NCBI GenBank assembly: GCA_002110485.1
Contig: MOWL01000088.1
Coordinates: 496,001 to 560,000 of the forward strand
DNA from: Emergomyces orientalis
Taxonomy: Eukaryota; Ascomycota; Eurotiomycetes; Onygenales; Ajellomycetaceae
Reading direction: 5' to 3'
Length of the DNA: 64,000 nucleotides
Shown here: positions 46,210 through 58,058 of the stretch, piece by piece
Layout: the number at the start of each line of letters is the position of its first letter
Numbering within the stretch: position 1 is the first letter of the stretch
Notes under the pieces: generated by a model
Databases searched by the model: none
What the model saw: the letters and a program-made list of their open reading frames with translations, nothing else
What the model was told of the DNA's origin: nothing
Made by a program: the position numbers and the translations under genes

Positions 46210-49200
46210 TCACGTGGTGGGTCCCTTGGCTTTCGCCCCCTTAGGAACCCGAGTGAGCCAATAAATAAACACCGCTCCGGCAATATTAAACACAATATAC
46301 ACCCACATGAGGCCAAAATTTCTCCACGCGTCAGCATAATAACTACCAATCGACGCGAGGAAGCTATCAGTCTTCTCCATGGCACAGAAGCCGCAGTCTG
46401 TGGTCGCTAGGGGGTTCTCCAGGTATCCCCTGGGAGGATATAATTCCCTGAAGGGCGCTAGGTATTGTTCGCAGGTCTGATTAGCGATCGGGTTGAAGCG
46501 GAGAAACTCGACAGGTTCGCAGACAATGTCAGTACCTGCGAGGCCGGTTGAGAGCATGGCGGAAACGAGATAGGTAAAGGGCGAAACACGGTAGAGGAAA
46601 ACCCAGAAACCTGGGAGGGCTTCCTTGGATGCGAGAACACCGCAGAAGACCAGGCAGAGCATGAAGAGAAGATTGGCAAGGTTGGCACCAGTCTCAGCGA
46701 CCTCAATACCTGCGATGGCAAGGTGGGAGAATGTGGAGGTGAAGAGCAGGAAGGCTAGAATTAGCAGAAACATGAGGGCGCCGCGCTCCGTGACTTGGTC
46801 ATTAGGGATGGCATTGTTGTATAGTCCAATGGGATAGTACCAGCATACAAAAATGATGACGGCCATGAGCGAGTTCCACGGAAGCTCAACAAATATGTTA
46901 GCTATCATGAACGCTTTCCACGAATATGATTTGGACGGACGTTCGCGAGCCTCGTAAAGCGCACGGGCAGCGACAAAATTGGGCATTATCTGCTGGGCCA
47001 AATTGCCAAAGATGGTCATCAACATGAAAACAGCGAACATCTGGTTCTGAAGGCCTTGTAGACTAGTCTGTGCTCTAAAGAAGGAGAAGCCTATAAAAAG
47101 ACCAGAGAGGGCACACAATGCGGTTTTGGAGTAGATATATGTTGGCGAGCGCCAGTACTGGGAGAACACTCGGACTAAACACTCCCAGACCTGAAGACTA
47201 AACGGCGCAGCAAATTCACGATAATCTTCCGGGTTGCGATTGGCTAGTTGAATCTGTCCCTTTTCTGCGAGGCTGGACTTGAGCTCGTCGAGGTGTGCAT
47301 GTACCGCCACCCGTTCAGGGCTATTACGCCAAACGTCAGGCCAATCGATGTCGCTCTTAGATCCAGGGGCAGCACCGATTACCTCCAACATCCATTCCGC
47401 AGGGTTGGCATCTGGTGGGCAGGGAGAAGCACCATTCTTTTCGAAATAACTAGATAATATGGAAGAGCGCTCGCCGACATCACCAAAATACACTGTCTTG
47501 CCACCACTGGCAAGGAAGAGCAGGCGATCGAAGCGTTGGAAAAGCATGGCTGATGGTTGATGGATTGTGCAGAGAATTGCTTGACCGTGCTTGGTAAGGG
47601 TGTCAAGCAGATTCAAGATTGACCAGGAGGTTTGACTGTCAAGTCCCGATGTTGGCTCGTCAAGGAACAAAAGAAGCTGTGGTTTGGCCGCGAGTTCGAC
47701 TCCAATAGTCAGTCGCTTGCGTTGTTCGACGTTCAGACCTAAATTACATATATTAGTAAAATAATATTTTCAACACTCTCCGTGAACGAGTTTCAGGCAT
47801 ACCTTCACCAGGAACACCGACAACGGCGTCAGCATAACTCTCCATTTCAAGCAATTTGATCACTTCATCCACATAGGCAAGTTTCTCTGCACGTGGTACG
47901 CTAGCAGGTTGTCTCAGTATTGCGCTGAAGTTCAATGCCTCTCGCACAGTTGTTGATGCCGCATGGAGATCTTGTTGCATAATATAGCCCGTTTTACGCT
48001 GGAAAGACTCATCCCGGGGCTGACCATCGACAAGCATCTCACCACCGACGACACCCATAGTGACACGAGTAGCGAGGACATCAAGCAACGTCGTTTTGCC
48101 GGCGCCAGAAACACCCTAGAGACAAGGTTAGGTATTTCCAAAAAAGGCAAGAGGAAGGGGGAAGATTTACCATGAGTGCGGTGCATGTCCCCGGCTTAAC
48201 CCATCCGTCGACATGGTCAAGGATGCGCCTCTCTTCCTTTTTGATCTTGATGTCATAGCAAACATCCCTCCATTGGAAGATAGCAGTCTGCCTTTGGATT
48301 GACGCTGAAACACCCTGGGAACTTGATCCGCCCGACTTTTCTCCAGAAGATGGTGGCGGGGACGCTTCGATATCCGAATTCTTCGCCTTTTTCGGTTGAT
48401 GACCTTTGCGGAAGAGTAGGACTTCCCCCTTAGATTTGGACTCGGAAATATACTCGGTCGCGAACAAATATGTGAACATGAAGAAAAGTATAAACCCGAA
48501 GATGATTCCCAGATTTCTAATTCGATGTCAGCTTGTGGACAAAAAATAGGCAAAAGCCAAATGCAGTTAGAAACTCACCTCCAGATGTTGCTATATTCGT
48601 ACTGAAAGCTTAGACGGAGATACAGGTCACCATCAACCCGGCTTGAGCCAGCAATGGAGCCAACAGTTCCGCAGACTTTATTTTCAAGCGGATAATTATC
48701 ATAGTCTCCGCCGGAGGGAATAAACGCAGCACACTCAAATTGTCGGTTGTGGAACTCATTGACCAGGAGCGCTTCGAAGGCATACGCGACGGGGTCAACA
48801 TAGTTCATCCACCGAGCCCAGCCCAACATGTTGCGAGTGGGAATAGCGAAACCGGTGTAGATAACGAGACCAAGAATGAGAACAGCGGCTGGAGCCAATG
48901 CCTGGGCGAGAGTTCGGGAAGTAGCAGCGATAGTGCGGAAGATCATAGACATGGCCAAAGTGGTGACGAACGTAAAGAGCCAGAATACAAAATAGACACT
49001 GGGCTCTCGACGAAGATTGGACAAGAAATAAATCGGTAAGTTGAATGTTATGGAATTGAGAAATTTGTAGGGCAGGTCGCAAAGCATGGAAGAGACGGCT
49101 TCCGCAAAAGGGTGGTAAAGAGCATATCTGGCATGTTTCTCGACAATAGAACGTTGGGCGTACAATGTTAGAATCTGGCCAAGGGCTAGTTAGTTGGGAC

Positions 49201-51107
49201 TGTAACGAGAGAAAGGGAGAACGTTAGAGAACATACCTCAAGAGCGGAAGCGAAAGCGCTCATCAAGACAGCGAAGAAAAGAAGCGCGCCGCGGCGATAG
49301 AAACTTTCCGTTGTTTCGTTGAGATTATAGAAGACACTCCCAAGAATTAAAGACATGAAGAAATTACCGAGCAACGCCGATAAAGTCAACGACATGTCAC
49401 GACGCAGTCGTTGGAAACCGCGGTGCACGCAAAGGCCAATCTGTTGGCTGACGGACAAGGTATATGGAGATTTCACTCGTCTGCATAGGCTGTTAGAGAT
49501 TGTATAGTGGAGGGTAAAAAAGGAAATATAGAACAAATGCTTACTGGGACTTCGATTGCTGAGCTTTACGGGATTCGATAAACTTGTCCACAGACGGTCC
49601 TCCGACTGGGTATCGGGTCTCGTATTCTTCGATGTCCTGCAGGAGCTTGGCATATGCTGCACTGTTTTTCCAGGCTGCCTCAAACTCGTCAGGGGTTATG
49701 GGCGTTTTGCCTTCGAAGCCCGCTCTTATGACATGCTCCACAGGGCTAGTCAGGGACGTTAAGAAGTCCGCGGTCGTTTGTCTCTCGGGGCATTCAAAAC
49801 CCATATCCACGAAGAACTTCTTTGCTTCATCTATTCGTCCGAAATATATTTGACGCCCCTCGTAAAGGACTGTAACTTTGTCAAAGTGCTACATAGCCGT
49901 TAGTCCAAGAAATGCACAAGTTCGACAGTCGAACCGTAGGATATAAAGCCAAAGCTTACATCATAAGCGCTTTGGGAAGCCTGGTAGATTGCAACGCAGA
50001 CAGTTGCCCCCATGTAGTCTGTAGACAGACGTAGAGTCCTGCAAAATTCCAAAGCATTTGCAGAATCCAACCCACGAGTGCTGTTATCCCAGCATTGCAA
50101 GGGTGCCTGACTTAGGCAAGCCTCCGCAATGCTAACACGTTTGCGCTCTCCGCCACTGACGCCCCGGATAAAATCGTTTCCGACATTGGTATTAATGGTA
50201 TGACTGAGGCCGAACGAGGCCATGATCACGTCTCTCATGTGAGTAGCATATTGTTCGCGCGTAACCCCAGGGATTCGGTTTGCTGGAGCTCTTGCACGAG
50301 CAGCAAACTCTAATGTTTGCCCAACAGTCAATTGAGGAAAATGAACGTCCGTCTCGGCGGTATAGATAGCCTCGCCACGGAACTGGTTGTGCATTTGCTT
50401 GATAGGGATTCCTGTAGCAGGTGAAGATACTATCAGAATCCAGACTCGAAGCTAAAATCATTGATATATTGGGATCATGCATACCTTGATAGTTGATATA
50501 CGAATCATCACCGAGATAAATACCATTCATCTCCCCAGTAATCGTTTTCAAGAACGTCGAACATCCACTGTCGAACTATTAACTTCCATGCCCAGCATTA
50601 GAAGCACAAACAAATCATTGCTTACCTTCCAGGTCTACCCAACACAACAAGCATCTCTCCGTCATTCACAAGACCTGTAAAATTACGAAGAATTTGGATT
50701 CTGTGCTTCCCTGTTCCTGTGATGGCACGGAAAAGGTTCCCGATTTCCAAGGGTGCATTGGCCACATCCTTTTGATAGTCAGTGGGCTTTCCAAAGCCAT
50801 GAACGTTTAGATTTCTAAACGCAAACCCAGCGGTGCGTCGGGGATATCTTTCGGGGTCTCGTGACTGTAAGGCTAGCAGATTCTTCATCCATGCCTTCGC
50901 GTTGAAATTTGGGCTGCCAGGATCAAGAGTTCCGTCCTTTCCTAGGTCGATAAATGGGTTGTGAGGTTCCAAAGTCGAGATATGGGTAGACTGTCGAGTT
51001 AATTCTTTGGCAAGGCTTCTGATATCGTCATCTGCTTTAGGGGTAATGATGTCTCGCGCAGTTTCCTCACTGCATATACTACTATCGTTGCGCCCCCGCG
51101 TCGCCAT
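46210..51107 (-). CDS. Full-size PDR-type ABC transporter (ABC-G, multidrug)
   Basis: Nine exons: 51107-50626, 50567-50485, 50411-49960, 49888-49545, 49480-49237, 49174-48579, 48516-48171, 48115-47803, 47738-46210, giving 1462 aa with (NBD-TMD)x2 order. NBD1 has the fungal PDR degeneracies: Walker A GRPGSGCSTFLK (Cys for Lys), signature VSGGERKRVSIAE, and Walker B ending CWDNSTRGLDS (Trp before Asp). NBD2 is the mirror type: Walker A GVSGAGKTTLLDVLA, degenerate signature LNVEQRKRLTIG, Walker B LLLFLDEPTSGLDS. TMD1 and TMD2 include IFRTIAATSRTLAQALAPAA with GFAIP, and the final ISWL-type tail is replaced by YWLTRVPKGAK. These plasma-membrane pumps export azoles and other xenobiotics; the substrate range cannot be predicted. 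The frame stays open upstream to an ATG at 51485, but that stretch translates a poly-T leader, so I start at MATRGRNDSS. Confidence 0.95.
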
Positions 51108-51362
51108 TTTTGCGGGTGAGGTCAACTCGTATGCTATGTTAGCACTATCGAAATGATTATATCCTCTTTGATTTGGTAAACCCAGTGGGGAAAATATGGT
51201 TGAGTTCGACTCTTTTTTTGGAGATCGAGATCGGAAGTTGATACAAGAAAAGGGGGAGAAAAACGAAAGTCTAGAAACGAAAGATAAGACCAAGAGGGAT
51301 CTAAGTAATCTATATAAGAAATTATAAATATGAAGCGAAGGAAATATTAACGAGCGACGGAC

Positions 51363-51387
51363 AAAAAAAAAAAAAAAAAAAAAAAAA
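51363..51387. repeat. Poly-A run of 25 in the ABC transporter leader
   Basis: Uninterrupted A25 on the plus strand, i.e. T25 on the coding strand, about 260-280 nt upstream of the ABC transporter ATG. Likely in its leader or core promoter. Confidence 0.85.
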
Positions 51388-53994
51388 GAAAACGGAAAAA
51401 TTATATATCTTGGGAATGCCGGGATGGAATGTAAATATTCACATATGCCTTGGGGGAGGGGGGGGAATGTGAACTGTGGGTCCAATCGGATGGCGGTAAA
51501 ATTCAGTCCCGGTTGGTACAGTGCCCGCCAGCGTCCTAGACCAAGGAAATTGCCATCATTCCAAGGATTTTTTGATATTCCACGTTCGCCATGCTTCGCA
51601 ATTTTAGCCCTTATTTTACGTGCGTGAAATAGGCAGCTTCTCTAAACCCTACCAGGCATCAATAATGCGGATGCGAAGTTTTTCGAACATGCCACCACTG
51701 TATACTCTTGGTTTAGAGCTCAAGCTCACTCTTTACTTTCACCCTGCATACCACTGACGGCAATAGACGGAACATATTTGACAAGGTAACGGCTGACAGG
51801 ATGAGAGCCCTGGGCAACAAAGGTGGAAGTAGATGTGGGCATCTGAGGACTCCTGAACCGCTCACTCGAAGTTTTGTTTCTGGTGTTCTGTCACAAAAAA
51901 ACACAAACTTGACGTAATATACGGACTACCGAAGTAATGTGAAAAATCTTGCGTATTTTTGGAAATCTTCGTGAAACGTGGGACCAAATCGAAACGAGCA
52001 CTACCAAAGTGCGCGACTAGAATTTTTTGTCGGAGGCTCGCATCCATCGCGCCCCGAGAGCCCGGGTGAAAGAAAGCTGACTACATAGTAGGTAATAATA
52101 TTATTAAGGGCTGGGTAAGATTTCTGCTCGGGTAGCAGGCAATTGGATGCATGGATCTTTTTTCAAAGGGCGCGCTCAAGTACGAATATCCGGGTACACC
52201 TGGGCCCGTCAAATGCGAAACCGGCTAATCAAGTGTAAACATCTGTATTGGCCCAAGAGAAAGGGATCGGGATCGGGATGGTTTCCAGGGACCAGGGAAC
52301 AACTCTAAATGTCAAAGCTTCTGGCAAAACTTCTGGCAAAAAGCATGAGGGGGAGCGCGCCTATCCACCAAAGGCGCCTCGTCTGGTGATTTTCCATTAT
52401 TATGATTATTATTGAAATTGTTGTATTACCTGTGCTTTCCCAGGAAGGCGGTTGGCACAGACCACCATGCATCTTGTATATCAGCATATCTTCATCCCTC
52501 GCACGAGTCACAGCTCGGGTGGATGACGACGCATGATGAGGTAAAGCAGATGCATGTGGCCTCCTCACGTCAAATCGGCGACCTAAACTGATTTAAGCAT
52601 AATCAGTCGATGCCTCCGGGTGAAAGTCACGCCGCTCAGTTGGAACACTTGTTGGAAAGCGTGCGACGAGTACGAGTATCCTGGCGTGTCATCAATAATA
52701 ATATGGAGTAATAACAATACAAGATGATGCTTGGTTCGGTGGGCCGGGCTCGGAAGCGGGAGTTCTCCAAACTCCGAATTGCCCAGAACACCAGCGGAAG
52801 GGGAAAGGAATCCCTTCCGAAGGTGTCTCTAAGCTAATTTTATCAGAAAGACAGCAGTTTTGTCCCTTCACGCCTCTCAGGGTTTGAAACCCCTGGGGTC
52901 GATGCCGAACTGCGGCTGACCCAATGCTGGGTTTGAACTTTGTGGGTGGCGGCTCTTGCATAACTTGAAGCATAAAATAATACTTGAACTTTTTATGCTT
53001 CAGTTCCAGAACACAAGCCCGCCCGCTCGCTTATTTATTAGTGTAGGAGCGCTGCCAAGATGCCGGAACGGGATTGTTGGGCATGGTTATTCCCCTCGTT
53101 TGCCCCTTAGCATCTCCGTTCTGTTATATTACTTATTATTGCTCATTATTGCTCCGACTGTTACTCTACTCCGTACTGTTACAGCTGTTCTGCCAGGAAG
53201 TATACATGAAAATGGAAAATAAAAAACGGGTACGTATTGCCCGGCACTCCATACAATCGACCTGATGGTTCAAACGCGGGTTGGTCGGAGAAACCAAACT
53301 GAAGCCAGGGTAACTCGGGATCGGGAGAAAAAATAAATAAAATAAAAATTCTCCGTGAGCTGAGCAGGCAGAAGTCGAAGCAATGACTTGAATTACTGCT
53401 GATACAATCTATCACATCTGCCACATTTGCCTTCCCGCATCCCACACGATCTCTTTCTAAGATGGCTGGTTTTGTTCGAGGAGTGATAATGACACCTGCC
53501 CAAAGGACATGTACGGGAATTAAAGGTAGCGCACATATGATTTTCTGTACAAGAGTACAAATGAATCTCTGTCTTATCTTAGTTGCAGACTGCTTTGAAT
53601 GTTCATACATATTAAAAGTCATGTAGAGCTTGAATGTCTGGGCCACCAATTCAGAGTACTAGTAGTACATGTGCCCACATTGAATGTAGAGAAAAAGATT
53701 GTGTACTGAGTATTGTCTTTTATTCTTATTTGATGTGTGAAAAAAGTTTATATATACACTATGCCTGATTTAAATTAATTGAACTTGTTTAGCCAAGCCT
53801 GCCAGGCACCTGTCCTAAAATGCGAGCTAACTCCCAAACAAGCTGCTGCTCAAATAAATAATGCTCATATGAACCTCATGGATCAATCTGCTCGAAATCT
53901 GACTTCTGCACCAGAGCATCTTCAGGAAAAACAAAGGAGCCTGAGCGGAACAACAATCCCTGGAGCTTTGTTAGATAACTGGCTTGGCTTCACG

Positions 53995-54041
<47 letters not shown>
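53995..54041. repeat. Compound (CA)n(TA)n microsatellite
   Basis: About 9 CA units run directly into about 13 TA units. It is a hypervariable-type simple repeat inside CpG-poor DNA. Confidence 0.9.
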
Positions 54042-55792
54042 CCACTTATCTTCAAGATCCCCAACGAGCAACATTGTTTGATAAAAGCCTTGTTCGCCTT
54101 GAAAACATTGAATTAGCCTCTTCAACACACAGACAGCCAAGCATAAAGAGAATTGAGAACATGAATCTGCCAGCAAAGTGTTTTTCTTCTCTTGGATAGT
54201 ATTCATCCCAAGTTTCAACCATGCTATGATTCTGTTCAGGCATGTGGCCACCTTTTGCATAAGCAACTGATGTGTACATCTCATCCATTCAGTGGATTTA
54301 TTTTATGTACAGTACTTTGCGCAGTCGGTCGTTTGTCTATCCTCTCTCCCTGCACAACCACCACCCTTTGAGAAACTTGTCAGGGGAATTGCGAACTGTT
54401 CACAGAAACACTCCGGCTTCAAAAGATTTGATCCGTTCGCCTTGACCCTTTCGACCTGGTGTGGTTTCCAATTCTGCACCCACCCACAAAATACGTACAC
54501 ACCGTAAAGTAGAAATTTTGTGCGAGCAGCCTTCAAGTGTTCAAGAGAGCGCATAAACTGATGTTCATTCTTATATCGATACCTAGCGTGATCTGCATGT
54601 TATCCACTATACACATAACGTTGACCCTTTAATAGTAGCCTCAATAAACGAGTCAAATCTCCACGAGCCATAAAACGAAAAATGTAACGTGAGGATGCCC
54701 AGATCGTAATATGTGAAGGGATATACTTAAAAGTCATAACGTGTTTTTCCTCTACCATTTCTTGACTCAACTTGGTTGAGACTCAGTCCGCGACACTTTT
54801 ATGTTTAAATTACTTCCTTTTCCCCTAACATTAATTTTTTTTAGTGACAGCAGATATATGTGGGGAGTATGCATCTGTTCCAGTTGCAGAAATACTGTTT
54901 TTCCTGCACATAAAATATTGGAGTAGGACAAGGTTTACCCCTGGGGAAAAAGGGGTCGGATTAAGAGGAGATGAGAAAACAAAACTTCTAGAGCCAAACT
55001 TTTAACAGCGGAAAAATGGGCGTTAAAATTAATAATATCGATCGTAAACATGAGACCAACGATGGAAAAGCAAGAAGTGAGGGGGAGGAAACAAACCCGA
55101 ACAAGATGCAGGAAACCCTTTTGCATAATTATGCGGAGCAGCAAACTAAAGAGGAAAAAAAAATAAAAAATAAAGATAAATAATAGCTGGGAAATTGTCA
55201 AAAGAAGGGGAAGGAAATTGAATATATATTAACCATGGAATTTTTTATATCTCGCAATGTCTGTGATGATGCAAGGGCATACCCCCCTTTTTTCTCCCCT
55301 ATCCAGCCCCCCTTCCCATCTTCATTCATAATGAGACAAAACAATCAGTGTAGTAGAAGAACATGCTGCCAAACCAACCCAACAAACTCAGACGCAAAGA
55401 AAATGGCATGGATTTCCTATCTTTCTTTGGTGCTCCTGTTTAACCCCTCCCCTTCTCTCTCTCTCTCTTTCCTCATATCCCGGTACTTCCTTTCCCGTCT
55501 TCGCATGTCGGGTTATGTCATTAGTCTCCCTCCCCCCCTCTCATTGTTTCCCCATCTACTTCAAACACCATGGGCGCAAAACGGGCATATAAGGTAGAAT
55601 TTATCGTTTTTCCTCTTTTTAATTTTTTAATTTTTCGAATAAAAAAAACAAGTATCGGGGTCGTTGTTCTTGCAATAGCGGGATGCTTAAGTTGGCAGGC
55701 CAATAAGAATGGCGCTGGCTTGGCTACTTTGATGGAACATGTAATGCGATAAACTAGAAAAAAAAAGTTCAACCTCATGCCAGCTTTGATTG

Positions 55793-58058
55793 TCACAAGC
55801 GGTTTGGAGTACTAGTGAGAGGCCACTGGTAACCGGCAGCATCACTGAATTTATATCCAAATGACGATGTGAAATCATCAAGGACGGATGGACCGCGAGA
55901 ACCTGCAACGAAAAAGGCGAGTTAGTCGTCAAGCAAAACGACAAAAATGGACTTAGTGGGGCGTGGTTAGGCTGGGATTAAGCTAACCATAGGGGTATTC
56001 CATTGGCGTGATTTCAGTGTTCTCATCTAGATAGTGCAATAGTGGGGTAAAGATTCTCCAACTGGCGTCCAATTCATCGTCTCGGACGAAATTGGAGTGA
56101 TCTCCTTTCAGAGCGTCTAGGATCAGAGATTCATAAGCTTCGGGAATCTTCAGGTCCGAGAATCTTCGCCGGTAAGTGAGATCTAGCTCGGTGACAACGG
56201 TTTGCATGGAAAGGCCAGGAAGTTTCGAGTTCATCTTAATGTATACGGACTCGTTGGGTTGTACGCGAATTACAAGTTCGTTTCGCGGAATGTCCTTGAA
56301 GATACCTGAGGTGACGTCGCGGAATTGTATACGGATCTCCGTCTTTTGTTCGTTCAGAGCTGTAATATTAAAATAATTAATACGAGCATGTGCCAGTATC
56401 TCAACAGCAAGTAGAACCAACCTTTGCCCGCCTTCAGAATGAAAGGCACGCCGTCCCATCTCTCGTTTTTAATGTATGCCACCATTGCGCAAAATGTTGC
56501 ACATCTCGAATCCCTTGGAACTGTGTCATCTTCTTTGTACGCGGGTTTGCTTCCGTCGAGTGACTTTCCATATTGACCAATGATGACGTTTTTGGGTTCG
56601 ATCGCATCGATTCCACGCAGGACACGCACTTTCTCATCCCGAATATCTTCCGCGGAAAATGAGATAGGTCGTTCCATTGCCAGCAGGGTCAGGACTTGAA
56701 GGAGGTCTAGAGCTTCAAATTAGCATAAAAATCCACGGCACTGGTCGCATGCGACTAACGGTTCTGCATAACATCGCGGATGATGCCAAATTCATCAAAA
56801 TATCCTCCTCTGCCCTCTGTACCGAATGGTTCTTTGAACGTAATCTGATGATATATGCCTTAGTCATGCCGCACTTCGAATCCATTGGGCGGTTAAAATG
56901 AATCTTACCTGAACGTTATCGATATGGTGGCGATTCCAGGTAGCTCCGAAAAACTCGTTACCAAATCGCAGAATTAGGATATTCTTCACCATCTCTTTTC
57001 CAAGGTAATGATCAATGCGAAATATTTCCTCCTCCTTCCAGTCAGGTTCCAGTGCCCGTTGTAATTCCCGCGAGCTTCCGAGATCCTTTCCAAACGGCTT
57101 CTCTACCTATGGAGTGAAGTTGGTATTAGCGCCATCTCATCCTCCATATCCAACAATGGAAGAACAGAAGGTAACGCACGATAATTCTCGCAATGCCATT
57201 CTTGGGATAGCAGTTCTTTTTTAGATGTTCGGAGACGGTTATGAAGACGCTGGGAGGGAGTGCCATATAGAAGACTCTATTCTGTTCCTTTTTCCCTTTC
57301 TCCAGCTCCTCCAGGTGTTTGTTCAAGGCAACGAAGGAATCATCCTGGTCGTATTGTCCTGAAATATATGTGCAAAGATCGCAGAATCCGGCAAGCTGAT
57401 CCTCAATATCTTTTGAGGGAACCTTAATATATGACCGTACCCTTCGAATGTATTCGGTATGATCCATTTTCGTTCGCGCATATCCGATGATCTTGATATC
57501 TTTAGGAAGGAATTTATTGCGATACTATAAGTGGTGGTTAATTCATGGGCACGGCGATTCCTATACTTCACGGAGTATCAAGGGACTATCCGCTTACCAA
57601 GCCAAACAGGGCGGGGAACTGTAGTTATATCAGTATGAGCTGTGAGAGTCTGGCAAATTAGAAACTCACGGTTTTCTTTTTCGCTAGGTCCCCTGATGCT
57701 CCAAGAACGACAATGACTGTGTCATCTTTCAATTCGATCGTGCTAATTAAAGGGTGGATAAATATTAGTTAAAACCCATTCCAAGTAGAAAAAAGAAAAA
57801 TTATGAGGAATCAACGAGGTGAAAGGTAGCCCGAGAGACGACGGAGTTGCGCATAGCCCATTGACGGGCTCTACATGCTAAGGACAGCTCAGTAGACATG
57901 AAATCCAATGCGTATCACCGCCATCTCTCGTCTGTCTTTTGCCTGTGATTCCTGGAGGGGGCAAACCAGACTCAGCAGGGACAGCCGGGCCTGCTCTGAT
58001 ACAGAGATACTTACGCAGCACTATGCCTGTCTGAAGCGTCAGTCAACGAGCTGGCCAT
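55793..58058 (-). CDS. gsdA: Glucose-6-phosphate 1-dehydrogenase
   Basis: Nine exons: 58058-58015, 57742-57670, 57618-57598 (21 nt), 57524-57180, 57106-56909, 56844-56760, 56706-56422, 56359-55988, 55902-55793, giving 510 aa, the usual length for Aspergillus enzymes. The NADP+ motif VVLGASGDLAKKKTFPALFG crosses two introns; the catalytic site FRIDHYLGKEMVKN is intact. Other conserved blocks: RIIVEKPFGKDLGSS, NEFFGATWNRHHIDNVQI, GYFDEFGIIRDVMQNH and the C-terminal RIFTPLLHYLDE. It oxidises glucose-6-phosphate to 6-phosphogluconolactone in the cytosol, the first and NADPH-producing step of the pentose phosphate pathway. The start MASSLTDASDRHSA is encoded alone in exon 1 before a long first intron (57743-58014), as in other fungal G6PD genes, where such an intron can hold regulatory elements. 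Confidence 0.97.

Larger units (their letters stand above)
51108..55792. other. Long intergenic spacer with microsatellites and CpG-poor patches
   Basis: About 4.7 kb upstream of the ABC transporter, reaching the 3' end of the G6PD gene. No gene is supported. It contains A25 at 51363-51387, a CA/TA microsatellite near 54000, and a stretch of about 290 bp at 53532-53820 with no CpG. Open frames at 53179-53649 (-) and 53922-54284 (-) lack features; the latter translates the microsatellite. A frame at 53779-54081 (+) reads Gln/Ala/Asn-rich and could be a decayed repeat ORF, but I cannot support it. Confidence 0.5.

Noticed and set aside
53922..54284. 120-codon frame across the CA/TA microsatellite
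   Set aside because: Contains alternating Ile-Tyr and Cys-Val runs that are translations of the microsatellite.
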